From Candidatus Mailhella excrementigallinarum (GTDB lineage: Bacteria; Desulfobacterota; Desulfovibrionia; Desulfovibrionales; Desulfovibrionaceae), in the NCBI GenBank assembly GCA_944324075.1, contig CALUUZ010000016.1, positions 1 through 64,000 of the forward strand: DNA of 64,000 nucleotides. The letters run 5' to 3'. Shown here piece after piece: positions 33,842-44,236 of the stretch (positions are counted from its first letter, which is position 1; each line of letters opens with the position of its first letter). A model generated the notes under the pieces. That model was not told where the DNA came from. It did no database searches and saw only the letters and a program-made list of their open reading frames with translations. Made by a program: the position numbers and the translations under genes.

Positions 33842-36800
33842 TCAGCGGCAAAGAGCCGTGAAGGGACACCATCTGCAGTGCTCCCCCTCGCGCGGGGCAA
33901 AGGCCCTTGCTCTTGCCATATGCTCCAGCACAAAGCCGAACAGATCAGGAATGCCGTTCAGCAGCTCGTCGCGCCAGTCTTCCGGAATATCATCATCCAG
34001 CAGCGGCAGCTCCACAGCATCCCCGCCATCCCTGCGGGTTCTCCCCAGATCCTCCCACACGGCGTTGTCCGCCGCCCGGCCCAGGGCATGCCGTCCCAGC
34101 AGCACATAGCAGGGCAGTTGAAGGCTGGGCAGTGCATCCGCCAGAGCCGGCAGAAAATCCTCCCCTTCCGGCGTCCATTCGGGCAGCGCCCTCCACAGTT
34201 CCATCATATCCCCGCCCGGTTTTGCCCGAAACAGCCTGCCCCTTCCGGGAACATGCCCGGTCTTGTAATCCACCACAACAAAGGAATCCCCCCGGCGATC
34301 CACCCGGTCAAGCCTCCCCTCCAGCATGCGCTCAACGCTTCCGGCCCGCACAGGAGCCGTCAGCCTGTGTTCCAGCCAGAGCGGTGTCAGCTCCTCCGGC
34401 TGTCCGGCCAGATAGTCAGCGAACCGCCGAGGTACGGAGGCTTTAAGCATGAAGAGGCTCTCTGCAGGAAGCCGATCGGACAGGCCGCTTTCTTCCAGTT
34501 CTTCATAAAACAGCGGCAGCAGGGTTTGCTCCAGGGAGATGCCGCCCGTCCTCAGCTTTCTGTTCAGCCATGGTTCATAGGCCCGGTACAGCGTCTTGTG
34601 AATCAGATCGCCCACGCCCGCGTTGTCGTCTCCTTCCGGCACGTCCTCCTTTTCCCACAGACCAAACAGATACTGGCGACAGAAACGGGCGGGACAGTGC
34701 AAATAGGCATCCAGCAGCGTCGGGGAGAGAGGGCGTGCAAGCAGGCGCTCCATCCGGGCATCGACGGCTTCCGTACGCGGCAGAGCTTCCCCTCTCCGCA
34801 CAGGAGGAGCCACTGCGGGAAAACCCGCCGCACCAAATCCTTCATCTCCCGGTCTGAGCAGACGGCCCGTCTTTTTTTCCCTGTGCCACAGACATTCCTC
34901 CACAAAACGGGAACGCTGCTTCTGCGCGTCCAGAAGATCCGATCCGCTCACGCCCTCCTGCCAGAACAGCACAACTTCCCTTGCTCCGGCCAGCAGGCGG
35001 TGGAAGGTGTGCGCCTCCAGTGCGGCTCGACGGAATTTGTCAGGCAGGCCGAGCAGAGCGCGCAGATTGTCCGGCAGCAGGGGATCACGTCCCGGCGCGC
35101 CGGGAATGCGATCTTCGGTCATGTCCAGAAGATACACCCTGTCGAAACGGAGCAGACGGGTTTCCAGCGTGCCCAGTACCTGAAGCGCGGTAAGAGGATC
35201 TGCCTCGAAAGGCACGCGTTCGCCGGCAAGATACTGGCGCACCACGGCAAACAGGCTTTCCGGAGGCAGAGGCTCCCCGGCCATGGCGTTATCCGCCAGC
35301 GCGGGAATGACATCCCTCATCAGTCTGAACAGACATTCCGCATCCAGAGGAAACTTCGGCCAGACTTCCTCCCCGTGGCAGAGCAGCAGCTCACAGATGC
35401 CGCCCAGGCGTCGGGCCACGCCGCGCAGGGTGGAGACGTCACGCCACGCGCTGATGAAGCTCTCCACACAGCGTTCCCACAGTGGCCAGAGCGGGCGCAG
35501 TTCCGGTTTCGCCTCGACACGCCCCCGCATCCGTCCCATGAAGGAAGACAGGCGCACCAACTGTCCGCCCCGGCGCAGTTCCCGCTCGGCTTCAAGCAGC
35601 AGCGGACGCAGCGCCTGCCCTCCCGGCAGGGAAAGCATGCGCAGGCAGGGGTGAGTTGCCAGTTCGAGCAGGAGACGCCATGGCCAGCGGGGTTCGCCCC
35701 CTTCTTTCCTTTCCTCACCGGAAGCTCGGACGGAAGCGGCGGAAGAGCGCATGCCTTCGCGCAGGCGCAGGGCCAGATCCGCCAGCCTCGCCATCTGCGA
35801 CCGCTCCAGCGGATATCCGAGAGAAATGTTCAGTTCACGTTCGGGCAGATGCTGCAATACCGGCATGAGCAGGGAGGGATGAGGCAGCACCACGGCCCGG
35901 CTTTCCATGTCCCGTGCCTCCTCTTGCGCCTCACACTCCTTTTCCCTCCCGACATCACGCCTCCGCTCCGTTCCGGAATCGTCTTCCAGCAGACGGGCCA
36001 GCTCCGCCAACTGGGAATGGAGATCGTAGCCGGCGAAAAAACGGATATCCGGCACATTTCCGGAAGGAGGGCAGACCAGTTCCGCCCCGGCGTTCCAGGC
36101 GCGTATCCAGTCCCGGTGATCGGCGCAGGACCAGTGCCCTCCGCCCCGGATCACGCCGGGATCGCTGTGCAGGCAGATATGCGCGCCGCGCTCCCACAGA
36201 TAGCGGAACAGCATGTCTTCCGACGCGGTAAGGCGTACAAAGCCTGCCAGAAACAGCGCCCGGCCTTCCAGCGCCGGAGGAAGAGGCGGTTCTTCCCGCG
36301 CGGCCAGCGCCGTCTGCCCGGCTTCCAGCCCGCGAGTGGAAAGCCCGGCCTCCCGCATGGATTTCAGCCACTCGTCATTGATCTCGCGCAGATCCGCCAG
36401 CAGGGCCGCCGCAAAGGGGAGCACTCCGTCCACGGCATCCAGGGGCCTGATTTCGGCCATCTGATTCGCGCACTCTTCAAGCAGCGCCGCAAGCCGCATC
36501 CCCCAGGGCAGAAAACGGGCCATGCCGCCCGGCCTGTCGAGATCGCGCAGGGGGCTGTCAGAAGGGCGGGAACGCGCCACCCGGGTCACGCAGCGGCGCA
36601 GCAGTGCGATCATGTCCGGCATTTCCGCACGCCGCAGCGGCGGCGTGCGCACCCATGCGGCGCGGCACAGTTCGCGCAGTTCATCCACCGTAACCATGCG
36701 CGGCAGGCGCATGGGCCGCCCTTCCCTCCTGTACAGCTCTTCCATATAACGTCTGGGACGGCTGTTGGGGAAAACGATGACGGCCCGGCCCGGCCTCCCT

Positions 36801-36895
36801 CCCGTGGCACGATCCGCCATATCCTTCAGCGGAAGGAGGAAGTCCGTGTCCCAGGGAATCACGGAAAAGGGAAGGCGCGATCCGCGCTGCGTCAT
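33842..36895 (-). CDS. addB: AddB-like helicase-nuclease subunit (PD-(D/E)XK nuclease)
   Basis: A 1017-residue protein pairing with the AddA-like protein encoded just upstream. The C-terminus holds a RecB-type nuclease (DRVDRRGDSFVVVDYKTG, with the Asp and Lys of the motif) and four cysteines arranged as an iron-sulfur site: one in HCPARFC and three in HCRWCPFTALC. The N-terminus (VIVFPNSRPRRYMEELYRR) is the AddB inactive-helicase type. I chose ATG 36895 because GGAGG lies five bases upstream. The complex processes double-strand breaks for RecA loading. 123 bases separate it from addA. Confidence 0.88.
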   Translation of the reverse strand: MTQRGSRLPFSVIPWDTDFLLPLKDMADRATGGRPGRAVIVFPNSRPRRYMEELYRREGRPMRLPRMVTVDELRELCRAAWVRTPPLRRAEMPDMIALLRRCVTRVARSRPSDSPLRDLDRPGGMARFLPWGMRLAALLEECANQMAEIRPLDAVDGVLPFAAALLADLREINDEWLKSMREAGLSTRGLEAGQTALAAREEPPLPPALEGRALFLAGFVRLTASEDMLFRYLWERGAHICLHSDPGVIRGGGHWSCADHRDWIRAWNAGAELVCPPSGNVPDIRFFAGYDLHSQLAELARLLEDDSGTERRRDVGREKECEAQEEARDMESRAVVLPHPSLLMPVLQHLPERELNISLGYPLERSQMARLADLALRLREGMRSSAASVRASGEERKEGGEPRWPWRLLLELATHPCLRMLSLPGGQALRPLLLEAERELRRGGQLVRLSSFMGRMRGRVEAKPELRPLWPLWERCVESFISAWRDVSTLRGVARRLGGICELLLCHGEEVWPKFPLDAECLFRLMRDVIPALADNAMAGEPLPPESLFAVVRQYLAGERVPFEADPLTALQVLGTLETRLLRFDRVYLLDMTEDRIPGAPGRDPLLPDNLRALLGLPDKFRRAALEAHTFHRLLAGAREVVLFWQEGVSGSDLLDAQKQRSRFVEECLWHREKKTGRLLRPGDEGFGAAGFPAVAPPVRRGEALPRTEAVDARMERLLARPLSPTLLDAYLHCPARFCRQYLFGLWEKEDVPEGDDNAGVGDLIHKTLYRAYEPWLNRKLRTGGISLEQTLLPLFYEELEESGLSDRLPAESLFMLKASVPRRFADYLAGQPEELTPLWLEHRLTAPVRAGSVERMLEGRLDRVDRRGDSFVVVDYKTGHVPGRGRLFRAKPGGDMMELWRALPEWTPEGEDFLPALADALPSLQLPCYVLLGRHALGRAADNAVWEDLGRTRRDGGDAVELPLLDDDIPEDWRDELLNGIPDLFGFVLEHMARARAFAPREGEHCRWCPFTALCR

Positions 36896-37017
36896 GTCCG
36901 CCTCCAGGAACATTTTACGGTTGAAAAGGCATTATCGGGGCAAAGAAAACGCGTTAATCAGCAGTTCCTGAAGCATTTCGCCATTGGAATGCTCCGGAAA
37001 GCCGAACAGGGCGGGAT

Positions 37018-40000
37018 TCATCCCCGCACGCGCTCCGACAATGAGTCAAAGCGAAAAATCCTTTTGCGATCCAGATAGATCAGCGCTCCGCGCACGGGCT
37101 TGTCAGCATCCGCCGCCAGTGCGTCCATATAACTCTTCAACTGCCGCTCATGGGCAGGCACAGGCAGCGTGCCGTCACTTCCGCTCTTGTACTCCACCAC
37201 GCTTATACCGTCCCCGCTTTCCACCAGCAAATCCACACGGCGCAGCCGCCCGTCGCCGTCCAGCAGAGACTGTTCCGGTACGCCAAGCCGCAGCCATTCC
37301 TCACTTTCCGGCAGAGCGGCATACCAGAGCAGCATGTCTTCCAGTTCCTTCTCCAGTTCATGGCGCTCGCGCAGGGGCAGGGGAAAACGCAGCAGCGCCC
37401 GCCCCACGGCCCGACGGACCGCGAGCCGGATTCCCCCCGGCTCCGTTATGCCCCAGCCGCCTTCCGCCTGCATCATCTCAAGACAGAGATGAGCCAGAAC
37501 CCCTCTCTGACGCGACGACAGTGAAAAGCCTCCCGCATTCCCGACAATGCTCTCGGGAGCGGCGCTGTCGTCCGGCGCACGCCATCCGGCCCACTCCTCC
37601 AGCGGACTGCGGAAAATGCGCAGGCGCGGCAGCCAGGCCATGGGCAGCCATGCGTCTTCCTGACAATCGTCTTCCGTGCCGTCAGGCTCCGCGCATGGCG
37701 CGCCTTTTCCCTCCCTGCCCTCTGCCCCCGGCATATCCGGGAGGGCAGGCGCGGCGTCCGCTTCCCGATTCCGTCCATCCGGAACGGCCGTGGCTTCCCC
37801 TCTTATCCATTCCCCCCTGTCATTCCGCGTCATGGTCCCGAGCAGCGGCCCGATCAGACGTTCCAGCACCGCGTTCATCCCCCTGGGAGTCTCCTCTTCC
37901 GGGGGAAGAAAACAGTGCAGCTCACTCACCGCTCTTGTGCAGGCGACATAAAAAAGATGCATAGCCTCCCGCGCGTCATCCATCACGGCGTCCAGCCAGG
38001 GCCTGCCCAGGGCGCGGATTCTGCGCCCCAGCACGGTCAGCCCGCCCGCCTCGCACACCATGGGCGGAGGCTGCGCGCCCGGAGGCATCCTGCCCACGGA
38101 AAAGGAGAGCCAGGGCAGAATCACCGCGCCAAAGGCAAGCCCCTTGGCCCGATGTATGCTCATCACCCGCACGGCGTCCATGTTTTTCGGCAGGGGCGCC
38201 TTCTCTTCCCGCCCTTTCTCGTTCCACCACCGCAGAAACGTCCCGACGTCGCCCTGTCCCTGCTGTTCCGCCATATGCAGAACTTCCAGAAAGCGCCGGA
38301 TGAAGCCTTCCGCTCCCGGATTGCGTTCCCGCACCTTCCAGCGGCGGTACAGGCCGCAAATGGTGTCATAAGGGGTATACAGCCCCGCGCTCTCCGTCAG
38401 GGGAGCGAACCAGAACTTCCACAGGCCGGGAAAGTCGGCGGCGAAGCGGAGAGCCAGCGGCAGCCTGCGGCCTCCTTCGGCACGTTCCGCATCAAGCCCG
38501 GCGGCCCAGTCGCGCAGAGCTTCCCGGCGGGAAACCGGAGCGCCCCCCGCTCCCCAGCATCCGGCGGGGGCCGGAGGCAGAAGCTCGCCTCCTTCCAGCA
38601 CGGTCCAGAAGGCGATATCATCCTCCTGCGCGGCAAGAAAGCCCATCAGGGCCACCGTCTGGGCGACAACCGGCTGTTCCGCCAGCAGCAGGCTGGCCTG
38701 CGTAAGTACGGGAATACCTCTTGCCAGCAGCCAGGAGGCGGCTTTCTCGCTCTGCCCCGTGGTGCGCGTGAGTACGCATATTGAAGCGTATGCGCCCGCG
38801 CGCCGCGCGATCTCCTCCACTTTTTCCGGAAGAAGGCGTTCCAGGGCATCGTCCTCCGCTTCGGCCTCCATGTCCGCCGTCTCTCCGCCCCCGCGCCGTG
38901 AAGGGCGGGGCGGCAGGCGCCTCAACGTGATCAGCCCGCCTTCGGGGACGCACGCCGGGGCAAGCTGTACCGCGTCTGAAAAGGCGCGGGCCAGCAGTTC
39001 CGCCGAGGACTCCAGCGCGGCCAGACGTTCCGGCTCCTGATCCGCATAGCTTTTCGACTTCGGAACCAGAGCATCCAGCACGGTTCCGGCTGTCGCCGTA
39101 TCCGCAAGAGACTGAAAGACCTCGTTGTTCCAGGCAATGATATTCCGTCTGCTGCGCCAGTTGCAGTCCAGCGGCGCGTCCGGCGCGGCGCCCCGGGCGT
39201 CGAGAACATCTGCCAGTCTGCGGGGAACATCCTCAAACAGCGAGGATTCCCCGCCCCGCCAGTGATAGATGGACTGTTTGACGTCGCCGATCAGGGAAAT
39301 GCTGCCTCCACGCGCCAGCACCTCCCGCGCCAGAGGTTCCATGGCTCTCCACTGGGCGATGCTGGTATCCTGAAATTCGTCAATAAGCACATGCGCAAGG
39401 CGTGAACCCATGCGGCAGAAACTTTCGGCCACGCCATATTCTCCACTCAGCACGCGGGAGGCCAGCGCCGGCACACGGGAGGCGGGCAGAAGCCCTGCCG
39501 CATTCTGCCGCTCCGGCAGTTCGTTCAGCGCCAGAAAGGCCAGTTCCAGAAAGGGCGCAAGCCGCCGGGCGTCCTGAAATACGGCCCGCGCCGTCTTGGC
39601 AAGGGAAATATCGCGCCGCAGAGCGGCCAGCCGCGCCGTACATTCCGGCCCGGCATCAAGGGGACGTTCTTCGCACAGGTAGACGCTGGTTATCTCCTTC
39701 ACTCCGGCAGGGCGGGAAGGGTCAAGCCTGCCCGGCAGGGCCGCCAGCGCTTTCATCAGGCCGCTGGTCGGCTTCAGCCCCTCCTTTTCCAGAAGTTCGC
39801 GCAGTTCCGCAGCATCGGCAAGGATATTCCGCAGCATGGTTTCCAGCGTCTCCGCCATGCGCCGGGAAGATGCCGTTTCCAGCAGCCGCTCCAGCAGTTC
39901 CGCATTCCCCTGATCCAGCAGAGAGAGCAGCCATCCGGCCAGTTCGGCGATGCGCCCCCGCACCCGTCCGCCCGCCAGAAACCCGCGCGCATCGCTGTAG

Positions 40001-40563
40001 GCAAGTTCATCCTCGCAGGCGGCGGCAAAGGCGTCACGCAGCTTGTCCCCGCCGTCAGGCCCCCCCTCGCGGGCGCGTTCCGCCATGTCCTCAATCAGCG
40101 GACCGAACAGATCGCCGTCATTGAACGTAGTCTCGAAATCAGGCGGAAGATCAAGTTCCAGCGCGGCCTGACGCACCACCATGTGCAGCAGGCTGTCAAT
40201 GGTGCGCAGGTTGAGATCGTCGTAACAGCGCAGCAGATCGTCCACGGCTGACAACGCCGTTTCCCTTGTCCAGCCGTGCAGGTTCTCCGGGGAATTCTCC
40301 CCTCCCAGGGCGATCCCTTTCAGCCCGGAAAGGACGCGCTCCTTCATTTCCTGCGCAGCGGCGTTGGTAAAGGTCACTCCCATGACGTCGGACCACGCCC
40401 GCCCTGCTCCTTCCGCCGGAGGCAGGCCGCAGGCCCCGCGTCTCCAGGCGCCGCGCGTTCCGGCGGGAGGCTCTGCTTCGGCCAGCATTTCCAGAAACAT
40501 GCCGGTCAGACGGTGCGTCTTGCCTGAACCGGCTGAAGCCCGAATCCGGTGCAGCCCGTTCAT
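37018..40563 (-). CDS. addA: AddA-like UvrD/RecB helicase-nuclease subunit
   Basis: A 1181-residue superfamily 1 helicase. Walker A is ASAGSGKTH at residue 9, followed by motif Ia (GVTFTNAAAQEMKERV), motif II DEFQDT, motif III (GDVKQSIYHWRGGE), motif V-VI (VMSIHRAKGLAF and FYVACTRA) and a C-terminal PD-(D/E)XK nuclease (RRVDLLVESGDGISVVEYKSG). It partners the AddB-like protein in break repair. The ATG overlaps the phosphofructokinase stop (ATGA), so the genes are translated in tandem. The operon order is pfk-addA-addB, with recombination genes downstream of a glycolytic one. Confidence 0.93.
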   Translation of the reverse strand: MNGLHRIRASAGSGKTHRLTGMFLEMLAEAEPPAGTRGAWRRGACGLPPAEGAGRAWSDVMGVTFTNAAAQEMKERVLSGLKGIALGGENSPENLHGWTRETALSAVDDLLRCYDDLNLRTIDSLLHMVVRQAALELDLPPDFETTFNDGDLFGPLIEDMAERAREGGPDGGDKLRDAFAAACEDELAYSDARGFLAGGRVRGRIAELAGWLLSLLDQGNAELLERLLETASSRRMAETLETMLRNILADAAELRELLEKEGLKPTSGLMKALAALPGRLDPSRPAGVKEITSVYLCEERPLDAGPECTARLAALRRDISLAKTARAVFQDARRLAPFLELAFLALNELPERQNAAGLLPASRVPALASRVLSGEYGVAESFCRMGSRLAHVLIDEFQDTSIAQWRAMEPLAREVLARGGSISLIGDVKQSIYHWRGGESSLFEDVPRRLADVLDARGAAPDAPLDCNWRSRRNIIAWNNEVFQSLADTATAGTVLDALVPKSKSYADQEPERLAALESSAELLARAFSDAVQLAPACVPEGGLITLRRLPPRPSRRGGGETADMEAEAEDDALERLLPEKVEEIARRAGAYASICVLTRTTGQSEKAASWLLARGIPVLTQASLLLAEQPVVAQTVALMGFLAAQEDDIAFWTVLEGGELLPPAPAGCWGAGGAPVSRREALRDWAAGLDAERAEGGRRLPLALRFAADFPGLWKFWFAPLTESAGLYTPYDTICGLYRRWKVRERNPGAEGFIRRFLEVLHMAEQQGQGDVGTFLRWWNEKGREEKAPLPKNMDAVRVMSIHRAKGLAFGAVILPWLSFSVGRMPPGAQPPPMVCEAGGLTVLGRRIRALGRPWLDAVMDDAREAMHLFYVACTRAVSELHCFLPPEEETPRGMNAVLERLIGPLLGTMTRNDRGEWIRGEATAVPDGRNREADAAPALPDMPGAEGREGKGAPCAEPDGTEDDCQEDAWLPMAWLPRLRIFRSPLEEWAGWRAPDDSAAPESIVGNAGGFSLSSRQRGVLAHLCLEMMQAEGGWGITEPGGIRLAVRRAVGRALLRFPLPLRERHELEKELEDMLLWYAALPESEEWLRLGVPEQSLLDGDGRLRRVDLLVESGDGISVVEYKSGSDGTLPVPAHERQLKSYMDALAADADKPVRGALIYLDRKRIFRFDSLSERVRG

Positions 40564-41900
40564 GAGAGGGAATTCTCCCCAATCATGGCGAGTTCCTGCC
40601 CTGTGGATTCCAGTACCGAACGCCAGTAGTTGCCGCGCACATCCAGACGTCGGCGCCGCCGGGTGACCAGCGGCAGCGGCAGATGAACAAAATGGTCGAA
40701 AAATTTGGCCACCACCATGTTCGTCCTGCCGCTCATGGCCGCATGTACGGCGTGACGCCCGAGAAACCCGCAGTAAACCCTGTCGTTGGAATTGGCGGGA
40801 ACGGAACGGATAATGTAGCTGGGATCGATATATTTGAGGTAGAGAGGCAGCCCCCGCCGGGCGAAATGCTCCCTGATGCGGGCCTGAAGAAACGCCCCGA
40901 CGTCTCGCAGGAGCGGGTTGCCGGAGGCATCCGTCCCGCGCTCCCCGTCGCCCATGAGATGCTGCCCCGCACCCTCCGCCGCCACAATGACCGCATGCCC
41001 CCGCCGCGCAAGGCGCTTTTCCAGTTCGCCCAGCAGACCGCCTTCCCCCTCCAGGGCAAAAGGAGCCTCCGGCACAAGGACAAAATTGACGATCCCCAGC
41101 GACAGCGTGGACTGCGCGGCAATGAACCCGGATTCCCGCCCCATGAGCTTGACCAGCCCCACGCCGTTATGGGTGCCGAGAGCTTCCGTATGGGCGCAGC
41201 GCAGCACCGTGGCGGCGGTATCCACCGCGCTGTCGAATCCGAAGGACTTGGGAATGAAGTTGATGTCGTTGTCAATGGTCTTGGGAATGCCGATAACGCT
41301 GATATGAAGTCCCCGCCGGAAAACCTCCCCCCATATGGCGGAAGCGGCTTTCATGCTGCCATCTCCTCCGATGACGAAGAGCATGCTGACGTTCAGACGC
41401 TCCAGGGCATCCACGATTTCCCCGGCATCCTGCGGGCCGCGGGATGAACCGAGAACCGTCCCGCCGAAGCTGTGGATGTCGGAAACGGAGAGCGGCGTCA
41501 GTTCCATCACGTCATGACGGCAGGCGGGAATGAATCCCTCCAGGCCGTAGCGGATGCCCAGCACGGAGGCTGCGCCGTAGCCGTGGCAGGCCTGCATGAC
41601 AATGGCGCGGATGACGTCGTTGATGCCGGGGCAGAGTCCTCCGCAGGTGACGATGGCGCATTTGACCTTGCCCGGATCGTAGTACAGCCTTTCCCGCGGC
41701 CCCGCTCCTTCCAGGAACACGGAGGAACCATCCGGAGCATCTTCGCCGCAGTTTTCCTCATCCAGAAAAAAAGGACGCGGAACGTCGCCCATGTACGGGC
41801 CGGGAACGGGCGTCGGCACACGGGCCTCGCCCACGCGATCTATGCGGCCGAACTCCACGGGATCAAAATCGGAACGGGATGAGACTTGCCTGTCGGACAT
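40560..41900 (-). CDS. pfkA: ATP-dependent 6-phosphofructokinase (long, TP0108/plant-like type)
   Basis: A 446-residue phosphofructokinase. The glycine-rich loop CGGLCPGINDVIR lies near residue 88, FGGTVLGSSRGPQD follows, and the catalytic regions IGGDGSMKAA and GIPKTIDNDI contain GGDGS, which favours ATP rather than PPi as donor. VKLMGRESGFIA and the RSVPANSNDR substrate loop complete the fold. The N-terminal ~75 residues are an extension typical of this clade. I chose ATG 41900; 43 further in-frame codons are not family-like. It overlaps addA by four bases. Confidence 0.92.
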   Translation of the reverse strand: MSDRQVSSRSDFDPVEFGRIDRVGEARVPTPVPGPYMGDVPRPFFLDEENCGEDAPDGSSVFLEGAGPRERLYYDPGKVKCAIVTCGGLCPGINDVIRAIVMQACHGYGAASVLGIRYGLEGFIPACRHDVMELTPLSVSDIHSFGGTVLGSSRGPQDAGEIVDALERLNVSMLFVIGGDGSMKAASAIWGEVFRRGLHISVIGIPKTIDNDINFIPKSFGFDSAVDTAATVLRCAHTEALGTHNGVGLVKLMGRESGFIAAQSTLSLGIVNFVLVPEAPFALEGEGGLLGELEKRLARRGHAVIVAAEGAGQHLMGDGERGTDASGNPLLRDVGAFLQARIREHFARRGLPLYLKYIDPSYIIRSVPANSNDRVYCGFLGRHAVHAAMSGRTNMVVAKFFDHFVHLPLPLVTRRRRRLDVRGNYWRSVLESTGQELAMIGENSLS

Positions 41901-42040
41901 GACGCCTGCCTTGAAAGCTCGTCGAGCGAGGAAAAAAGAGGGACGGTTCGGACTATAGACGCTTTCCGCCGTGAAGACAAACCGCGTTCTGACGCCCCGC
42001 ACATCTGGCGGACAAGGCATCTCGCGCACAACTTGTTCAC

Positions 42041-42067
42041 TTAATTTTTCTTTTGACCATCCGATAG
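42041..42067 (+). promoter_or_regulatory. Sigma-28 (FliA)-type promoter of the chemoreceptor gene
   Basis: TTAATTTT (42041-42048), an 11-base spacer, and TCCGATAG (42060-42067) fit the FliA pattern TAAAGTTT-N11-GCCGATAA at 5 of 8 and 6 of 8 positions. It lies 50 bases upstream of the MCP start codon, where a flagellar-class promoter would be expected. Confidence 0.6.
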
Positions 42068-42117
42068 AGTGTACTTAGAATGGATTCCATCGTTCAGGCT
42101 CAACAGGGGAGTTCTTT

Positions 42118-44133
42118 ATGTGGAAAAATCTCAGGGTATGGGGCAAGCTGCTGGTATGCATCCTGCCTCTGGCTCTCGTCATCATCGGCAGTTCCTTTAT
42201 TTCGTACCGCGCACAGTCTTTGATGGCCGAGAGCGCAGACAGAGTGGAAGAGTGCGAAGAACTCCGGGCAACCTTTCTGAACCGGGCCGTTGATCACTTC
42301 AAGTGGGCACAGACTCTCGCGCTTTATGTGGCGCTGGAGAGTTCCGGCGATCTCAATCTGGTCACCGACCCTTCACAGTGCGCCTTCGGCAAGTGGTATG
42401 CCAGTCAGGAACGCAAGCAGGCCGAGAGCATTGTCCCCGGCCTTGCCCAGGCGCTGCGCAAAATCGATGCGCCGCATACGGCGCTCCACAGAAGCGCGCT
42501 TGAAATTTCCGCTGCCGCAAAGGCAGGCGATGCGGACAGCGCACGGAACATTCTGACAAGGGACTCCATCCCCGCGCTGGACACCGTGCTGGCCGGGCTG
42601 CATGAAGCGAACGTCCTGCTCGTCAACGAACAGGAAGCGGCAACTGCCAGCGCGGAACAGGCCAGAAAAAACGCCAATCTGTTCAGCCTCGCAGCGCTGT
42701 GCCTGGGCGTGCTTATCTCCCTGGTCAGCATTCTGGCCCTGCGCAACGCCATCATGCGTCCGCTGAACAAGCTCATGAGCTTCGCCTCGGACTGCGCAGG
42801 CGGCAACCGGGATTGCACCGTGGACATCGAACGCCGCGACGAATTCGGCAAACTGGCCGAGGCGCTGCGGAGCATGGTGGGGCATCTCAACAATCAACTG
42901 GCCTTTTCGGAAAGCGTGCTGAACGGCCTGCCCGTGCCCACTGCCATCTATACCGCGGAGAACATGCTGCGTTTCGCCAACAGACACATGATGAATCTGC
43001 TGGAAGCAGAGGGGCGGCCCGAGGATTATTACGGCAGAAGCTCCGGCGATTTTCTCTTCCGCGAGCCGGACAGGGAAACCGCATCGGTGCGCTGCCTGCG
43101 CAGCGGTCAGCCCGAAGCCAAGGAACTGCCTTTCACCACATACAAGGGAGAAGCCCGGTATGCGCTGACCCAGGCCGCGCCGCTCTTTGACGATCACGGC
43201 AGGCTTACCAGCGTGCTCAGCATCTGGATCGATACCACGGACGCCCATAAGCGCCAGAAGGAAATCGAACAGGCTCATACAACCATGATGGAAGTGGCGA
43301 ACTCCTCCCGGCAGGTGGCGGAAAGCCTGGCCTCCGCCAGCGAGGAGCTTTCCGCACAGATTGTGCAGGTCAACAACGGCACGGCGCACCAGCGCGATCA
43401 GCTGCAGGAAACAGCTTCCGCCATGACGGAAATGAATGCCTCCATTACGGAAATCAACGGCAATGCGGGCAATGCCGCCCAGCTCAGTCAGCAGGCCATG
43501 GAACAGGCAAAGGCAGGCGAGGCTCTGGTGGAAAAAATGCTTCAGTCCATGAAGCAGCTTGAAGCCCGGTCTCTGGAAATCCAGACCGGCATGGGCGATC
43601 TGCAAAAGCATGCTGACGGTGTGGGGCATGTGATCAGCGTGATTTCCGATATTGCCGATCAGACCAACCTGCTGGCGCTCAACGCTGCCATTGAAGCCGC
43701 AAGGGCGGGGGAATCCGGCCGGGGCTTCGCCGTAGTGGCCGACTCCGTACGCGAACTGGCGGAAAAGACCATGCAGGCCACCAAGGAAGTGGTCAGCGTC
43801 ATTGAAGCCATCCAGCACGGCGCCAGGAGCAATGCTTCCAGCGTGGGACACGCCGTGGAGGCCATCAACGCCACGGCAGATCTGGCCAATCAGTCCGGCA
43901 GCGCACTTCAGGCCATTGTGGATTTCTCGCGGACTGTGGCCGAGCAGGTGCAGGCCATCGCTCACGCCGCCACGGAACAGGCCAAGGCTTCGGAGATGAT
44001 CACGCAGGCCATCAACGAAAACTCCGTCATCGCCAATGAAACGGCCTCCGCCATGGACAACGCGGCGCAGGCCACCGCGGACATGGCGAAGCAGACTTCC
44101 GTACTGAACGGACTCATTGAGGAACTGAAGTAG
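42118..44133 (+). CDS. Methyl-accepting chemotaxis protein with periplasmic CZB-type zinc domain
   Basis: A 671-residue receptor. Membrane segments at about 10-28 and 185-206 frame a periplasmic domain with the CZB zinc pattern: His60 in HFKW, Cys88 in CAFGKWY, and His120/His124 in HTALH. A HAMP-like linker (~207-260), a PAS domain (~262-380, [16 protein letters not shown]) and the MCP signalling domain follow, with the hairpin tip [23 protein letters not shown] domains usually lie in the cytoplasm; here the domain is outside, suggesting that periplasmic zinc or oxidants are sensed. GGGGAG lies six bases upstream of the ATG. A FliA-like promoter precedes it and a terminator follows. Confidence 0.93.
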   Translation: MWKNLRVWGKLLVCILPLALVIIGSSFISYRAQSLMAESADRVEECEELRATFLNRAVDHFKWAQTLALYVALESSGDLNLVTDPSQCAFGKWYASQERKQAESIVPGLAQALRKIDAPHTALHRSALEISAAAKAGDADSARNILTRDSIPALDTVLAGLHEANVLLVNEQEAATASAEQARKNANLFSLAALCLGVLISLVSILALRNAIMRPLNKLMSFASDCAGGNRDCTVDIERRDEFGKLAEALRSMVGHLNNQLAFSESVLNGLPVPTAIYTAENMLRFANRHMMNLLEAEGRPEDYYGRSSGDFLFREPDRETASVRCLRSGQPEAKELPFTTYKGEARYALTQAAPLFDDHGRLTSVLSIWIDTTDAHKRQKEIEQAHTTMMEVANSSRQVAESLASASEELSAQIVQVNNGTAHQRDQLQETASAMTEMNASITEINGNAGNAAQLSQQAMEQAKAGEALVEKMLQSMKQLEARSLEIQTGMGDLQKHADGVGHVISVISDIADQTNLLALNAAIEAARAGESGRGFAVVADSVRELAEKTMQATKEVVSVIEAIQHGARSNASSVGHAVEAINATADLANQSGSALQAIVDFSRTVAEQVQAIAHAATEQAKASEMITQAINENSVIANETASAMDNAAQATADMAKQTSVLNGLIEELK

Positions 44134-44181
44134 CGTTTCTCCCCGGACTTTTTCAGGCCGGATCGCCGCCTGTGCGCTTCC

Positions 44182-44214
44182 GCCCCCTCCGGAATATTCC
44201 GGAGGGGGCTTTCT
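44182..44214 (+). terminator. Rho-independent terminator after the MCP gene
   Basis: The perfect 28-base palindrome at 44182-44209 (GCCCCCTCCGGAAT and its complement) is followed by TTTCT. It lies 49 bases after the MCP stop and faces the convergent flavoprotein gene, for which it could also act. Confidence 0.8.
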
Positions 44215-44236
44215 GCACCCCCCGCCCGAAAGGCGA

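Noticed and set aside
33767..37078. A plus-strand open frame of 1103 codons across the addB region
   Set aside because: It runs antisense to a gene with clear nuclease motifs, is His/Pro/Gln-rich with no domain, and is a typical shadow in GC-rich DNA.
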